This document shows, piece after piece, positions 1 through 32,399 of a stretch of 38,837 nucleotides of DNA. Under the pieces are notes generated by a model. It saw only the letters and a program-made list of their open reading frames with translations. It ran no database searches and was not told the origin of the DNA. The stretch comes from Pseudomonas sp. CBZ-4. Its GTDB lineage: Bacteria; Pseudomonadota; Gammaproteobacteria; Pseudomonadales; Pseudomonadaceae. Location: assembly GCF_000346755.1 (NCBI RefSeq), contig NZ_ANNV01000053.1, positions 1-38,837 on the forward strand. The letters run 5' to 3'. The translations under genes and the position numbers were made by a program. Position 1 is the stretch's first letter; each line of letters starts with the position of its first letter.

Positions 1-10
1 GGCTGATACA

Positions 11-40
11 CCGCTATCGCAGGCAAGCCAGCTCCCACAT
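11..40 (-). repeat. REP element downstream of macB
   Basis: Read on the minus strand this is a GTGGGAGCTGGCTTGCCTGC-type sequence followed by GATAGCGG. It is the typical short extragenic palindromic element of fluorescent pseudomonads. It lies about 25 bases past the macB stop. Two further copies lie at 3198-3227 and 3255-3287, so the macAB pair is bracketed by REPs. It has the same orientation as the 3255-3287 copy. Any role in transcript stability or as a target of a REP-associated transposase is inferred from the family, not shown here. Confidence 0.85.
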
Positions 41-69
41 TTGAGTCCTAATTGTTTGAACGGACTCAA
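41..69 (-). other. 8-bp perfect inverted repeat over the macB stop codon
   Basis: TTGAGTCC at 41-48 and GGACTCAA at 62-69 are exact reverse complements separated by 13 bases. The right arm contains the macB stop codon (66-68). The transcript could form a small hairpin at the end of the macAB message. No T-run follows on the minus strand, so this is not a standard intrinsic terminator. It may act together with the adjacent REP. Confidence 0.5.
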
Positions 70-2018
70 TCCCGCGCCAACGCCTCAATCGGATCCAGCC
101 GCGCCGCATTCCGCGCCGGCACAAACCCAAACACAATCCCGATCAACGTCGAACAGGCAAACGCCGTCACCACCGACCCCAGGGAAAACACCATTTCCCA
201 CTCCTTCACAAACAGCGAAAACAACCCACCCAACGCATACGACAGCGCGATCCCGATAATCCCGCCGATCAAGCACACCATCACCGCCTCCACCAGGAAC
301 TGCTGGCGGATATCCGATTGCCGCGCCCCCACCGCCATGCGAATGCCGATCTCGCGGGTGCGCTCCGTGACCGACACCAACATGATATTCATCACGCCGA
401 TGCCGCCCACCAGCAAGGAAATCACCGCGATCAACGACAGCAGCAACGCCAGCGAGCGGCTGGTTTTCTGCACCGTCTGCATGATGCTGTCGAGGTTGTT
501 GGTGAAGAAATCCTTGGTGCCGTGGCGTTGCAGCATCAGTTGGTTGACGTTGTCTTCCACCACCTTGCTCGGCTGGCCGTCCTTGATACGCAGGGTGATG
601 CTGTCCAGATGGCGCTGCCCGAGCAACCGCCCCGCCGCCGTTTCATACGGCACCCACACGTTCAACGCCTTGCTTGCGGCAAACATGTTCTTGTTGTCGG
701 CGGTCACGCCAATCACCGTGCACGGCAGGTTGCCCACCAGGATCACCTGGCCCAACGGGTCAACGTTGGGGCCAAACAGGCGTTGGCGGGTGTTGTGGTC
801 GATCACCACCACCTGCGCCTGGCGCCGCGCATCGCTTTCGCTGAAGGCGATGCCGGCTTCGAGTTTCAGGCCCTTGACCTTGAAGTACCGCTCGCTGACG
901 CCATTGACCTGTGCATCCAGGTCGATATTGCCAAAGCGCAGCAACAGGTGGCGGCCCACCACCGGCGTGGCGCTGTCCACGTAATACAGCTGGTTCAACG
1001 CCTCCACATCCGAGGGCAGCAACGTCTCGATGGCCGACGCGCGGCTGTCGCCGAAACTGCTGCCGGGAAAGATGTCGATGGTGTTGCTGCCAATCGCCTG
1101 GATGTCCTTGAGCACATAGCGCTTGGCGCCTTCGCCGATGGCCGAGATCGACACCACCGAAGTGATGCCGATAACAATGCCGAGCATGGTCAACAAGGTG
1201 CGCATGCGATGGGACACCAGCGCGACCCAGGCCATGTTGAACGCTTCCTTGAACAACCCCAGGCTCGCCACCAGGCGCCGCGCGCCGCTGCGCTTGGGCG
1301 CGATGGGCGCTTCGCTGGGCAGCTCGGGGCCGGCATTGAGGCGGTCACTGACGATTTCACCGTCGCTGACCTCGACGATGCGCTGGGCATTGGCCGCCAC
1401 CTTGGGGTCATGGGTGACGATGATCACCGTGTGCCCGGCGGCGTGCAGCTCGGCGAGGATCTGCATGACCTCCTTGCCACTCGCCGTGTCGAGGGCGCCG
1501 GTGGGTTCGTCGGCGAGGATCACTTCACCGCCGTTCATCAGCGCGCGGGCGATACTCACCCGCTGTTGCTGCCCGCCCGAGAGCTGGCTGGGGCGATGGC
1601 TGACATGCCCGGCCAGGCCCAGGCGCGCAAGCAACTCCCGCGCGCGGCTGTGACGCTGGGTTTGCGGCGTGCCCGCATAGATCGCCGGCATTTCCACGTT
1701 GTGCAACGCGCTCAGGTGCGTCAGCAGGTGGTAACGCTGGAAGATGAAGCCGAAGTAGTCGCGGCGCAGTTCGGCCAACTGCTCGTCGCCCAACGAACGG
1801 GTCTCGATGCCGTTGATCTTGTAGCTGCCGGCCGTGGCGTAATCCAGGCCGCCGAGGATGTTCATCAGGGTGGATTTTCCCGAGCCCGACGCGCCGATGA
1901 TCGCCAGCATTTCCCCGGCCTCGATCGTCAGGTCGATGCCCTTGAGCGCAATGAATTCACGCTCGCCGGCCATAAAACTGCGGGTGATGCCCTTGAGTTC
2001 CAACAGTGGCTGGCTCAT
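66..2018 (-). CDS. macB: MacB-type ABC transporter (ATPase-permease fusion), presumed lipopeptide exporter
   Basis: A 650-residue protein with an N-terminal ABC ATPase fused to a MacB permease. The Walker A motif GASGSGKST is at residues 42-50. The signature LSGGQQQRVSIARAL and the Walker B/E stretch ILADEPTGALD follow at about 145-180. One TM helix lies near 275-300 (TLLTMLGIVIGITSVVSISA), then a large periplasmic domain, then three C-terminal TM helices, as in MacB of usual length. In the family, MacB works with MacA and an outer-membrane TolC-like channel, moving substrates from periplasm to outside. The gene starts 3 bp after the macA stop, so the two are co-transcribed and probably translationally coupled. 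MacAB-like pairs sit behind many Pseudomonas cyclic lipopeptide NRPS genes (massetolide, viscosin, arthrofactin, putisolvin), which is why export of this cluster's product is inferred. No TolC partner is in the window. Confidence 0.93.
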   Translation of the reverse strand: MSQPLLELKGITRSFMAGEREFIALKGIDLTIEAGEMLAIIGASGSGKSTLMNILGGLDYATAGSYKINGIETRSLGDEQLAELRRDYFGFIFQRYHLLTHLSALHNVEMPAIYAGTPQTQRHSRARELLARLGLAGHVSHRPSQLSGGQQQRVSIARALMNGGEVILADEPTGALDTASGKEVMQILAELHAAGHTVIIVTHDPKVAANAQRIVEVSDGEIVSDRLNAGPELPSEAPIAPKRSGARRLVASLGLFKEAFNMAWVALVSHRMRTLLTMLGIVIGITSVVSISAIGEGAKRYVLKDIQAIGSNTIDIFPGSSFGDSRASAIETLLPSDVEALNQLYYVDSATPVVGRHLLLRFGNIDLDAQVNGVSERYFKVKGLKLEAGIAFSESDARRQAQVVVIDHNTRQRLFGPNVDPLGQVILVGNLPCTVIGVTADNKNMFAASKALNVWVPYETAAGRLLGQRHLDSITLRIKDGQPSKVVEDNVNQLMLQRHGTKDFFTNNLDSIMQTVQKTSRSLALLLSLIAVISLLVGGIGVMNIMLVSVTERTREIGIRMAVGARQSDIRQQFLVEAVMVCLIGGIIGIALSYALGGLFSLFVKEWEMVFSLGSVVTAFACSTLIGIVFGFVPARNAARLDPIEALARD

Positions 2019-2021
2019 CCG

Positions 2022-3173
2022 TCAGTTCCCCGCCACGGCGGGCGTGGCGTCGCCGATCACCACTTTATCGCCCTCGACCAGGCCGTCGAGGATCTGCACC
2101 TTGACGTTGTTGTTGATCCCGGTCTGCACCTCACGCGCCTGCGCCCTCCCCTTGGCGTCCAGCACCCGCACGGCATGACGGCCATCGTTGTTGCGCGGGC
2201 CGAGCGCCGCCACCGGCACGATCAACGCCGCCTGGGCGGTGGCGAGCACGATGCGCACCTGGGCGGTCATGGCGATGCGCAGGCGATGGTCGGGGTTGGG
2301 CACGTCGAACAGCGCGTTATAGAACACCGCCGTGTTCTGCTTGGGCGTGCCGGCGGCCTGGGTTTCAAGGAAGTTCTGCGGCGCCGGCTCGGTGCCACGC
2401 AGGGTGGCGTAGTAGCGCTTGTCGGCCTCGCCAAGGATGGTGAAATACACCTTCTGGCCAGGGCTGATATGAATCACATCCGCCTCCGAGACCTGGGCTT
2501 TGACGGTCATGGTGTCCAGGTCCGCCAGTTTCAGCAGCACCGGCGCCAGTTGGCTGGCGATCACCGTCTGGCCTTCCTGGGTGACGATGCCCACCACGTC
2601 GCCATCGATGGGCGCGACGATCCGGGTGTAGTCCAGGTTGATCTTGGCGGTGTCGATCTGGATATGCGCGCTCTTGATCTGCGCATCCAGGGACAACAGG
2701 TTGGCCTGCTGCACCTGGAACGTCGATTCGGCGTTCTCGAAATCCTGGCGCGACACCGACTCGTCATCCTGCAAGCCCTTGTAGCGCTCGTACACCGAGC
2801 GCGCCTGCTTGAGCTGCGCCGCCGTGGCGCGGCGCTGGGCCTGGAGGTTTTCTTCATCGACCTGGGCCTTGCGCAGGGTGTTCTGCAGGATCAGCGGATC
2901 GATTTCCGCCAGCCACTGGCCCTGCTTGACCTTGTCGCCGACCTTGACCTTGAGGGACTTCAACTGTCCGGACACCTGGGCGCCGACATCGACCTGCTTG
3001 ACGCCCTCCAGCAAGCCGGTGGCCAATACGGCGTTTTCGATATCGCCGCGCTCCGCCGTGGCAGTGAGGTATTGCGGCCCCTCGGCGGGGGCTTGCACGG
3101 TGTAGACAATCAGGCCAACGGCAATGGCCAACACGCTGAACAGACCCGCTTTGCGAAATTTTGAAGTGTGCAT
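2022..3173 (-). CDS. macA: MacA-type periplasmic adaptor (membrane fusion protein)
   Basis: A 383-residue protein with an N-terminal signal-anchor helix at about residues 9-27 (AGLFSVLAIAVGLIVYTV). A lipoyl/barrel-sandwich half follows (VDVGAQVSGQLKSLKVKVGD), then a coiled-coil hairpin around 95-170 rich in Q, A, L and K. The second lipoyl half (IVAPIDGDVVGIVTQEGQTV) and the beta-barrel region (VSEADVIHISPGQKVYFTI) complete the layout. This is the MacA/HlyD architecture. MacA bridges MacB to an outer-membrane channel and stimulates its ATPase. The gene follows the second NRPS by 61 bp, and that gap holds a REP element. No strong Shine-Dalgarno is visible before the ATG, so translation may depend on the read-through transcript context. 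Export of the lipopeptide made by the two upstream NRPS genes is inferred from position and family precedent. Confidence 0.93.
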   Translation of the reverse strand: MHTSKFRKAGLFSVLAIAVGLIVYTVQAPAEGPQYLTATAERGDIENAVLATGLLEGVKQVDVGAQVSGQLKSLKVKVGDKVKQGQWLAEIDPLILQNTLRKAQVDEENLQAQRRATAAQLKQARSVYERYKGLQDDESVSRQDFENAESTFQVQQANLLSLDAQIKSAHIQIDTAKINLDYTRIVAPIDGDVVGIVTQEGQTVIASQLAPVLLKLADLDTMTVKAQVSEADVIHISPGQKVYFTILGEADKRYYATLRGTEPAPQNFLETQAAGTPKQNTAVFYNALFDVPNPDHRLRIAMTAQVRIVLATAQAALIVPVAALGPRNNDGRHAVRVLDAKGRAQAREVQTGINNNVKVQILDGLVEGDKVVIGDATPAVAGN

Positions 3174-3197
3174 AAATGACCATAAACAAGGGGTGAA

Positions 3198-3227
3198 TGT
3201 GGGAGCTGGCTTGCCTGCGATTGCGGG
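3198..3227 (+). repeat. REP element between the second NRPS and macA
   Basis: The plus strand reads TGTGGGAGCTGGCTTGCCTG and continues CGATTGCGGG. It is the inverted partner of the copy at 3255-3287, with 27 bases between them. A minus-strand transcript could fold the pair into a stem of about 29 bp with three mismatches. It occupies most of the 61-bp gap before macA. Confidence 0.85.
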
Positions 3228-3234
3228 CGTTCAG

Positions 3235-27368
<24,134 letters not shown>

Positions 27369-27568
27369 GGGGGGTAACCTGCCTGGTAAGTCACGGTGGA
27401 GGAGAAAGTCCGTTTTCAGCTGCCGCTTGGTTCGGGGTATCGATTAAAAAACGCGGACGCAGCCGGGCGCCTGAAAGGGCTTCCGGTCGGGGTGAAAAAC
27501 TAAGGGATTTGGCGGGACGGAGGTGACATGGGAAGCGGGGACAAGGGGAAATCGGTGCCGCGCCGAGG
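27369..27568 (-). other. 200-bp gap between the T6SS operon and the NRPS operon
   Basis: This is the presumed promoter and leader region of the NRPS operon. It holds one weak terminator candidate (27445-27472) and, next to the NRPS start, AGG about 10 bases before the ATG. I could not pick out a convincing -35/-10 pair or a LuxR-type box by eye. Short open frames here look like noise. Confidence 0.5.
27445..27472 (-). terminator. Candidate weak intrinsic terminator after the T6SS operon
   Basis: On the minus strand GGCGC and GCG-T-CC can pair around the loop CCGGCT, with one bulged T. GCG and a run of six T follow. The stem is short and bulged and the T-run is displaced by three bases, so it would be leaky. 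It is placed correctly to separate the T6SS transcript from the NRPS transcript. Confidence 0.35.
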
Positions 27569-28621
27569 TTATTCGCACGCCCCCAACTGCGGCACCAGTT
27601 GAATATCCACACGCCGGTTGGCCGCGCGCCCGGCCTCGGTTTGATTGCTCGCAAGCGGTTGGCTCGCGGCCAACCCCTGCACGGCAAAGCAGCTGTCGGC
27701 GAGGTCGCCCATGCGTTGCATCCAGTCCCGCACCGCCGTGGCACGGGCGTGGGACAGGGCCAGGTTGTGCTCAAGCGCACCGCTCGCATCGGTATGCCCG
27801 GCGATGACGATCAGCCAGCCAGGCCGGGCCTTGATACCGACCAGGGCGTTGACCAGGAGCTTGGTCGAACCCGGTTTCAGGGTTGCGCTGCCGCCCTCGA
27901 ACAGCGCCAGGCTGTCCAGCCGGATCGGTTCGGGCAGCGGGGTTTCAGTCTGCGCCGGCGTGCGCCATAGCTGCCATCCAGCCCCCATCGCGATGGCGAG
28001 TGCTGCGGCGCACAACCACAGGCCCCGGCGCGATGTTCGCGTGACTAAAGCCGGAGGCGGCAGAACCACCACCGGCGCCAACGGTATTTCGCCTGGGACG
28101 GCCGGTTGTTCCAAGCGTTGGCTGATCTGGCTGATGTGCTGTCGCAGCGCCGCCAGTTTCACCAACGGCGCACTGAGCTGAGGCGACAAGCACGCCTGCA
28201 GTCGCGCCAGTTCGGCGTCCAGTTGCACCAGCACGGCAAGGCCGGGCGACGCCGCCGCCTGGCTGCGCAACAGCAGGTGCAGATGCTCGAACAGCCACTC
28301 CAGCAGGCCCACTCGCACCGTCGCCAGCGGCGGCCAGACCCGTGACCATTCAGCGCTCAGCGCCGTGATCAACACCACGCCCTGGAGGACGCCCTCGGGC
28401 CCGTAGCGCTGGCCCCGCGCCAGGGTGTAGAAGCAGGCGCTATTGAGCTCTACGCCATGTTCCTTGAACAGCGCCAGGCAGCCTTGCTCGACTTTGGCCC
28501 AGTCCACATCAGGCCGCGCAGGATGGCCGAGCTTTGCCATCTCGCTGTGCAAGGCCGTGAACGCCGGGCAGTGGCGTGGGTCGCCACCGACCTGGATATG
28601 CATCTCAAACAGTGCCGTCAT
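27569..28621 (-). CDS. T6SS-associated ImpA_N / TM / OmpA-like fusion protein
   Basis: A 350-residue protein with three parts. Residues about 10-120 resemble the ImpA_N domain of TssA/VasL proteins (GGDPRHCPAFTALHSEM and, further on, VWPPLATVRVGLLEWLF). A Pro-rich linker leads to one TM helix at about 200-219 (GLWLCAAALAIAMGAGWQLW). Residues about 236-345 form an OmpA-like domain with GHTDASG (275-281) and NRRVDI (335-340), motifs used for peptidoglycan binding. This predicts an inner-membrane protein with a cytoplasmic TssA-like head and a periplasmic cell-wall anchor. It is the last gene of the T6SS run and overlaps the tssE 3' end by 17 bp. AAGGA seven bases before the ATG supports this start. 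In many T6SSs the OmpA domain is on TssL or TagL, so it may supply the cell-wall anchor here. The exact function is inferred, and I have no standard gene symbol for it. Confidence 0.8.
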   Translation of the reverse strand: MTALFEMHIQVGGDPRHCPAFTALHSEMAKLGHPARPDVDWAKVEQGCLALFKEHGVELNSACFYTLARGQRYGPEGVLQGVVLITALSAEWSRVWPPLATVRVGLLEWLFEHLHLLLRSQAAASPGLAVLVQLDAELARLQACLSPQLSAPLVKLAALRQHISQISQRLEQPAVPGEIPLAPVVVLPPPALVTRTSRRGLWLCAAALAIAMGAGWQLWRTPAQTETPLPEPIRLDSLALFEGGSATLKPGSTKLLVNALVGIKARPGWLIVIAGHTDASGALEHNLALSHARATAVRDWMQRMGDLADSCFAVQGLAASQPLASNQTEAGRAANRRVDIQLVPQLGACE

Positions 28622-29042
28622 TCGACCGTCCTTGTCGGTTTAGCGTGACTTTGCCCACGGGCCCCAGGGTGGTGCCGACACTCACGTGCTGCCCGTCTTT
28701 CAATTGCAGCGCCAGGGCGTATTCAAGATGCCCCGGCAGCACCTGGGGCAGCAGCTCGATGGCGAGCGCCTCCAGGCGCGGTTCGTACTTGAGCAAGGTG
28801 GCGTGCATGATCCCCATCAGGCTGTGGGCCGTGGCGGGCAGGCCTTGCAGGATCAGGCCCATGTCCGGCAGGCCGTAATCGGGCAAATGGCTGAGCGCTC
28901 CTGCGCGGCTGTTGAGGATACGTTGCAGGTTGTCCAGGACGGACAGGCTGTACTGGTCGGCTTCGCTGACGTGATGCAGGGGCAACTCACCGGCGAAATG
29001 CTGCAACAGCAACTCGTACAGCGAAGGGTTGGCTTCGCCCAT
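28605..29042 (-). CDS. tssE: T6SS baseplate protein TssE (gp25-like)
   Basis: A 145-residue protein of the gp25-like family. It shows the family core LDNLQRILNSRAGAL, then LPDYGLPD at 53-60 and KYEPRLEAL at about 85-93. TssE is a cytoplasmic wedge component of the T6SS baseplate, working with TssF, TssG and TssK to start sheath assembly. It begins three bases after the tssJ stop and overlaps the next gene by 17 bp. It is compact, and the tail after about residue 125 (TLNRQGRSNDGTV) looks unstructured. Assignment rests on the LPDYGLPD and EPRL motifs plus operon context. Confidence 0.88.
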   Translation of the reverse strand: MGEANPSLYELLLQHFAGELPLHHVSEADQYSLSVLDNLQRILNSRAGALSHLPDYGLPDMGLILQGLPATAHSLMGIMHATLLKYEPRLEALAIELLPQVLPGHLEYALALQLKDGQHVSVGTTLGPVGKVTLNRQGRSNDGTV

Positions 29043-29045
29043 GGC

Positions 29046-29573
29046 TCAGTCCTCCGCCAGGGGCCGCAGGGTCAAGCGGTTATCCGCCAGTTCGATAACC
29101 CGCGGCCGATCAGGGTCGAGGTCGGCGCGGGCCAGTGTCAGGCGCCAGCTGTTCGTGCGGGTGTCCGGGCTGCGAAACAGCGCCACTATCGTGACGAACT
29201 GTGCCTCTTTGTCCATGGGCACGCTCAGCGGCGCACCCGCTTCGGGCTTGACCACTACCGTGCGTTTGTCCAGCAACGCGCCGGCCAGCAGTTGCGCGTC
29301 ATCGCCCAGCACGCGGTCGTAGGTCGCTTGTGTCACGGCGGTGTCGTCGCGCAATTGGTAGACCCGCACCAGGGTCGGCACCGACAAGGCATTCATGTCA
29401 CCGGCATCGGTGTTCAGGGCGGTGCGTGCGCTGAAATCCAGGTGCAGGGTTTTCACCTGCTTGTAGAAAATCGCCTGGGTGGTGGCGGCCGTGCCGTCGG
29501 CCACGGTCTGGGCCAACCCACAGCCACCGAGGGGCAGCGCAAGCAGCACCAGGCTAAAAAGAGTACGCGACAT
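29046..29573 (-). CDS. tssJ: T6SS outer-membrane lipoprotein TssJ
   Basis: A 175-residue lipoprotein. The signal peptide MSRTLFSLVLLALPLGGC ends in a lipobox LGGC (15-18), so Cys18 is the predicted acylated residue. The mature part is about 157 residues with the beta-sandwich pattern of TssJ/SciN (for example LHLDFSARTALNTDAGD and LVRVYQLRD). TssJ sits at the inner face of the outer membrane and binds the periplasmic C-terminus of TssM in the trans-envelope complex. The gene overlaps the end of tssG by 20 bp and has a good Shine-Dalgarno (GGGAG, seven bases before ATG). Confidence 0.93.
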   Translation of the reverse strand: MSRTLFSLVLLALPLGGCGLAQTVADGTAATTQAIFYKQVKTLHLDFSARTALNTDAGDMNALSVPTLVRVYQLRDDTAVTQATYDRVLGDDAQLLAGALLDKRTVVVKPEAGAPLSVPMDKEAQFVTIVALFRSPDTRTNSWRLTLARADLDPDRPRVIELADNRLTLRPLAED

Positions 29574-30642
29574 GTTGAGTCTCCCGGTTGCAGGGGTTTA
29601 TCGACAGGCCCTGGTAGCGGCCCAGGTTGATGGTCAGGCGCTGCTGCTCTGGCGCTTGCCAGGCATCAGTGCCCAGGCCCAGCACAGCGGTCATGCCCAG
29701 CCGGATCGGCGCCTGCCCCAGCACCGGGACCGGCAGGCTGCGCAGCGGCAGGGTCAGTTGCAGCTTCGCCGTACAGCGCCACCCCAGGTAGACGCGCAGC
29801 AGCACCAGCAGATCCTTGTGCAACGGGCCCGCCGGCAACCAGTCATGGGCTTCCTGCGGGTCGTCGGAGTTGAGCACCAGCCGCAACTGGCTGTTGCCAT
29901 CGCGGGCGACACGGCCGAGGGGCGCTTGCTGGGCCAGGCGTACCGGACGCTGCGGGCAAAGACTTGCGGGCCGCGCAAGCACGATGTCCTGCGGCCAATG
30001 TGCGGTGACTTGCACCCGGGTGTTGGGGGCCAGCAACTTGACCAGCGCGCTGATGCCTTCGGCATTGCGCGTGGGCAGGCGCATCACGCTGAGCAAGGCC
30101 AGGAAACGCGAGAGCGGCGTGCCGATCTGTTCGGCGGTGCCGGGAATGCCCAGGCCGATAAGGCCCAGCAGGCACTGTGAAGTCGCGTCAACGCCACCCG
30201 GCTCAAAGGTGGCCGGGTAGGAGTACTTGCGCCAGATCCGATAGAACTGGGTGAAGATCCGATGGTTGAACATATCCAGGAAGGCTTCCAGCGCCTCGTG
30301 CCCGTCACCGCGTTGGGCAATGTCATCCAGATAGGTGCCCGGCAGAGGCGAATCCACCCCGTACATGCCAAGCAGGCGGGTGCGCACCGTGGCCGGGCCT
30401 GCGGTAGCAGTTTCAATCCCCCGCAACTCGCCGCCGGGAAAGCCCATGCCCGGGTCGGGCCGAAAGCGCACCGCGTCATCGCCCGGATGCGCCGTACTGC
30501 CCAGGGGCGGATGGCCGGGCAAGGCCTGCTCCAGCAACTGGCAAAACCGGTACAGGCTGGCTTCAGCCACTGGCCCGTGCAGCACCTCAAGCAAACCGCT
30601 GGCGCTCAGCCGGGAATACGCTGATTGTGGTTCTCGTTCCAT
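29554..30642 (-). CDS. tssG: T6SS baseplate protein TssG
   Basis: A protein of about 362 residues of the TssG (ImpH/VasB) family. Diagnostic stretches are ASLYRFCQLLEQALPG, VRFRPDPGMGFP, TYLDDIAQRG and FLDMFNHRIFTQFYRIWRKY. Near the C-terminus LGWRCTAKLQLTLP is also typical. TssG forms the baseplate wedge with TssE and two TssF. I chose the ATG at 30642 because the frame opens nine bases earlier only with a GTG, and GGAAAG is better placed for the ATG. It overlaps tssF by 37 bp and tssJ by 20 bp, consistent with tight translational coupling. Confidence 0.92.
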   Translation of the reverse strand: MEREPQSAYSRLSASGLLEVLHGPVAEASLYRFCQLLEQALPGHPPLGSTAHPGDDAVRFRPDPGMGFPGGELRGIETATAGPATVRTRLLGMYGVDSPLPGTYLDDIAQRGDGHEALEAFLDMFNHRIFTQFYRIWRKYSYPATFEPGGVDATSQCLLGLIGLGIPGTAEQIGTPLSRFLALLSVMRLPTRNAEGISALVKLLAPNTRVQVTAHWPQDIVLARPASLCPQRPVRLAQQAPLGRVARDGNSQLRLVLNSDDPQEAHDWLPAGPLHKDLLVLLRVYLGWRCTAKLQLTLPLRSLPVPVLGQAPIRLGMTAVLGLGTDAWQAPEQQRLTINLGRYQGLSINPCNRETQHVAYSF

Positions 30643-32375
30643 CGCAGGCACTTTCCGGTGGGTTGCAGGACCAGCGTGAGCTGGGTGTACAGGTGCACAT
30701 CCGCATAGAGCGCAAAAAAGCGGTTGAGCATCTCGCCAAACAGGCTGATATCGCCCTCCCCTGAAAAACCGTGGGCATCCAGGACGATTTCGATATCCAC
30801 GCCGCGCAGCAGGAAGCCCTTTTCAAAGCGCTGCACCAGGTGATGACGGACCTCGGCAATCGCCGCCAGGCGCCGCCGGTTCAGCTCGCTGCCCGTCCAG
30901 TCATAAAGCGCCAGTGTTCCGCGCAGCACTTCGGCGTTGTCGAGCATCGGCAGGAAGTTCGACCCCAGGTGGCTGAGCACCCGCCAGTGGAAACGGTCGC
31001 GGTTCGGCGGATAGCAGGGCATGGTCGGCGCACACAGGTTGCGCACGCGCACGCCGGCCTGGGTGGATTGAGTCACGGTGTCGAGCAAGGTGTTTTGCAG
31101 GGCCTTGCGGGGCAGTTGGCCGTGGGTGCCGGTGAGGCGCAACGACAGGCTTTTGTGGGCCAGCAAGCGGTCTTTGTCGAAGCCTTCGCCGCCGAGGATC
31201 AGCCAGGTGTCGTGCAGGCCATTGGGCGCGCGCTTGAGGCGCGCATGGAAATACCGCTCGGGCGCTTCGTCGCGCAACATGCCGCCCTTGTGGCGAAAGC
31301 TGGTGAACGGCACGTAGTCCTCGCGCTCGGCGTTTGCCGAGACGGTGACCCGATCCACCGAATAGATTTCCGTGTGGCCGTCCTGGACCCGCATGGGGCG
31401 CAGCAGGTAGTCGGTTTGCAGCGGTGCCAGGGTCAGCGGGTCCGCTTCCAGTGCAAACAGATTGATCACCGGCACGGCGTGCAGGCGGATATGTTCGCTG
31501 TTCAGCTCGAACGTGGCAGGCCAGGGCTCGCGCAATACCACTTCCAGCTCGAACCAGGCCACGCCCGGCGCGATCTGCAATTGCTCCAGCCCGCACAGGG
31601 TCACGAACATGAACTTCTCGCGAAAGGCGAAGTACTCCAACAACAGCTGGTAGCCGCTGAAGGCGCTATCGCCCTTGGGCCACAACCGGTCCTCATCGGC
31701 AAACCCCTTGGGGCTGAAATGCCCGGCCAGCGGTTGACGTTCGGTCTGCCCCGGCCAACGCACATACAGCCCTTGGACATTGAGGGTCAGCGCCTGATGC
31801 AGCGCGCTGGCCAGCGGCGCGTCGGCGTTGAGGTACAACGGCAGGCGACTCAGGTCGATCTGGCTCCAGTCGCTTTGCGGCCCACAGGCAAACCGCAGGC
31901 GCAGACGTGAGCGGCCGTCGGCGTCGTAGCCGCGTCCGACTGCCGTCAGGGCCAGCGGCCGCAGGGTCAGGTCCTGGGTGGTGGTGTAACGACAACGAGT
32001 GCGATGAGGTCCAATCGGCTGCGACAGCACTTCAAAGCCCTGGGCGATGGCTTCACTGCGTTTCATCTGCTCCAGTTCGGGCACCAGTTCGATCACCGAC
32101 AACGACGGAATCGTGCGCAGGTAATGCGGCCACAACAGACTGACCAGGCCTTCGGTCAGTTCCGGCAGATCGTCGTCGAGCTTTTCCCGCAGGCGCCCCA
32201 TCAGGAACGCGAAGCCTTCGAACAGGCGCTCCACATAGGGGTCCTGCGCGCCTGGTTTGTCCAGGTTGAGCTGCGCTGCCCGGTCGGGAAACGCGTCGGC
32301 GAACTCCTTGCCCGCCTCGCGCAGGTAGCGCATCTCGGCATCGAAGTAGCGCAGTGTCAGATTGTCCATGTCCAT
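30606..32375 (-). CDS. tssF: T6SS baseplate protein TssF
   Basis: A protein of about 589 residues of the TssF (ImpG/VasA) family. The N-terminus matches the family hallmark: YFDAEMRYLREAGKEFADAF, then DPYVERLFEGFAFLMGRLREK and LWPHYLRTIPS. The C-terminus has FFALYADVHLYTQLTL. TssF is the largest wedge protein of the baseplate and pairs with TssG. An ATG nine bases further upstream (32384) would add three residues, but AGGA is better spaced for the ATG at 32375. The gene follows tssA by about 24 bp. Confidence 0.93.
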   Translation of the reverse strand: MDMDNLTLRYFDAEMRYLREAGKEFADAFPDRAAQLNLDKPGAQDPYVERLFEGFAFLMGRLREKLDDDLPELTEGLVSLLWPHYLRTIPSLSVIELVPELEQMKRSEAIAQGFEVLSQPIGPHRTRCRYTTTQDLTLRPLALTAVGRGYDADGRSRLRLRFACGPQSDWSQIDLSRLPLYLNADAPLASALHQALTLNVQGLYVRWPGQTERQPLAGHFSPKGFADEDRLWPKGDSAFSGYQLLLEYFAFREKFMFVTLCGLEQLQIAPGVAWFELEVVLREPWPATFELNSEHIRLHAVPVINLFALEADPLTLAPLQTDYLLRPMRVQDGHTEIYSVDRVTVSANAEREDYVPFTSFRHKGGMLRDEAPERYFHARLKRAPNGLHDTWLILGGEGFDKDRLLAHKSLSLRLTGTHGQLPRKALQNTLLDTVTQSTQAGVRVRNLCAPTMPCYPPNRDRFHWRVLSHLGSNFLPMLDNAEVLRGTLALYDWTGSELNRRRLAAIAEVRHHLVQRFEKGFLLRGVDIEIVLDAHGFSGEGDISLFGEMLNRFFALYADVHLYTQLTLVLQPTGKCLRWNENHNQRIPG

Positions 32376-32399
32376 CGCTATCATCCTGATTGTTGACGT

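Noticed and set aside
41..69. Intrinsic terminator after macB
   Set aside because: The hairpin is present but no T-run follows on the minus strand, so it is listed only as an inverted repeat.
318..3164. 948-residue plus-strand frame opposite macA and macB
   Set aside because: It is low-complexity His/Arg/Gln-rich and lies over two well-supported genes.
27391..27789. 132-residue minus-strand frame over the T6SS/NRPS gap
   Set aside because: It overlaps the OmpA-fusion gene in another frame, is Arg/Pro-rich and has no family resemblance.
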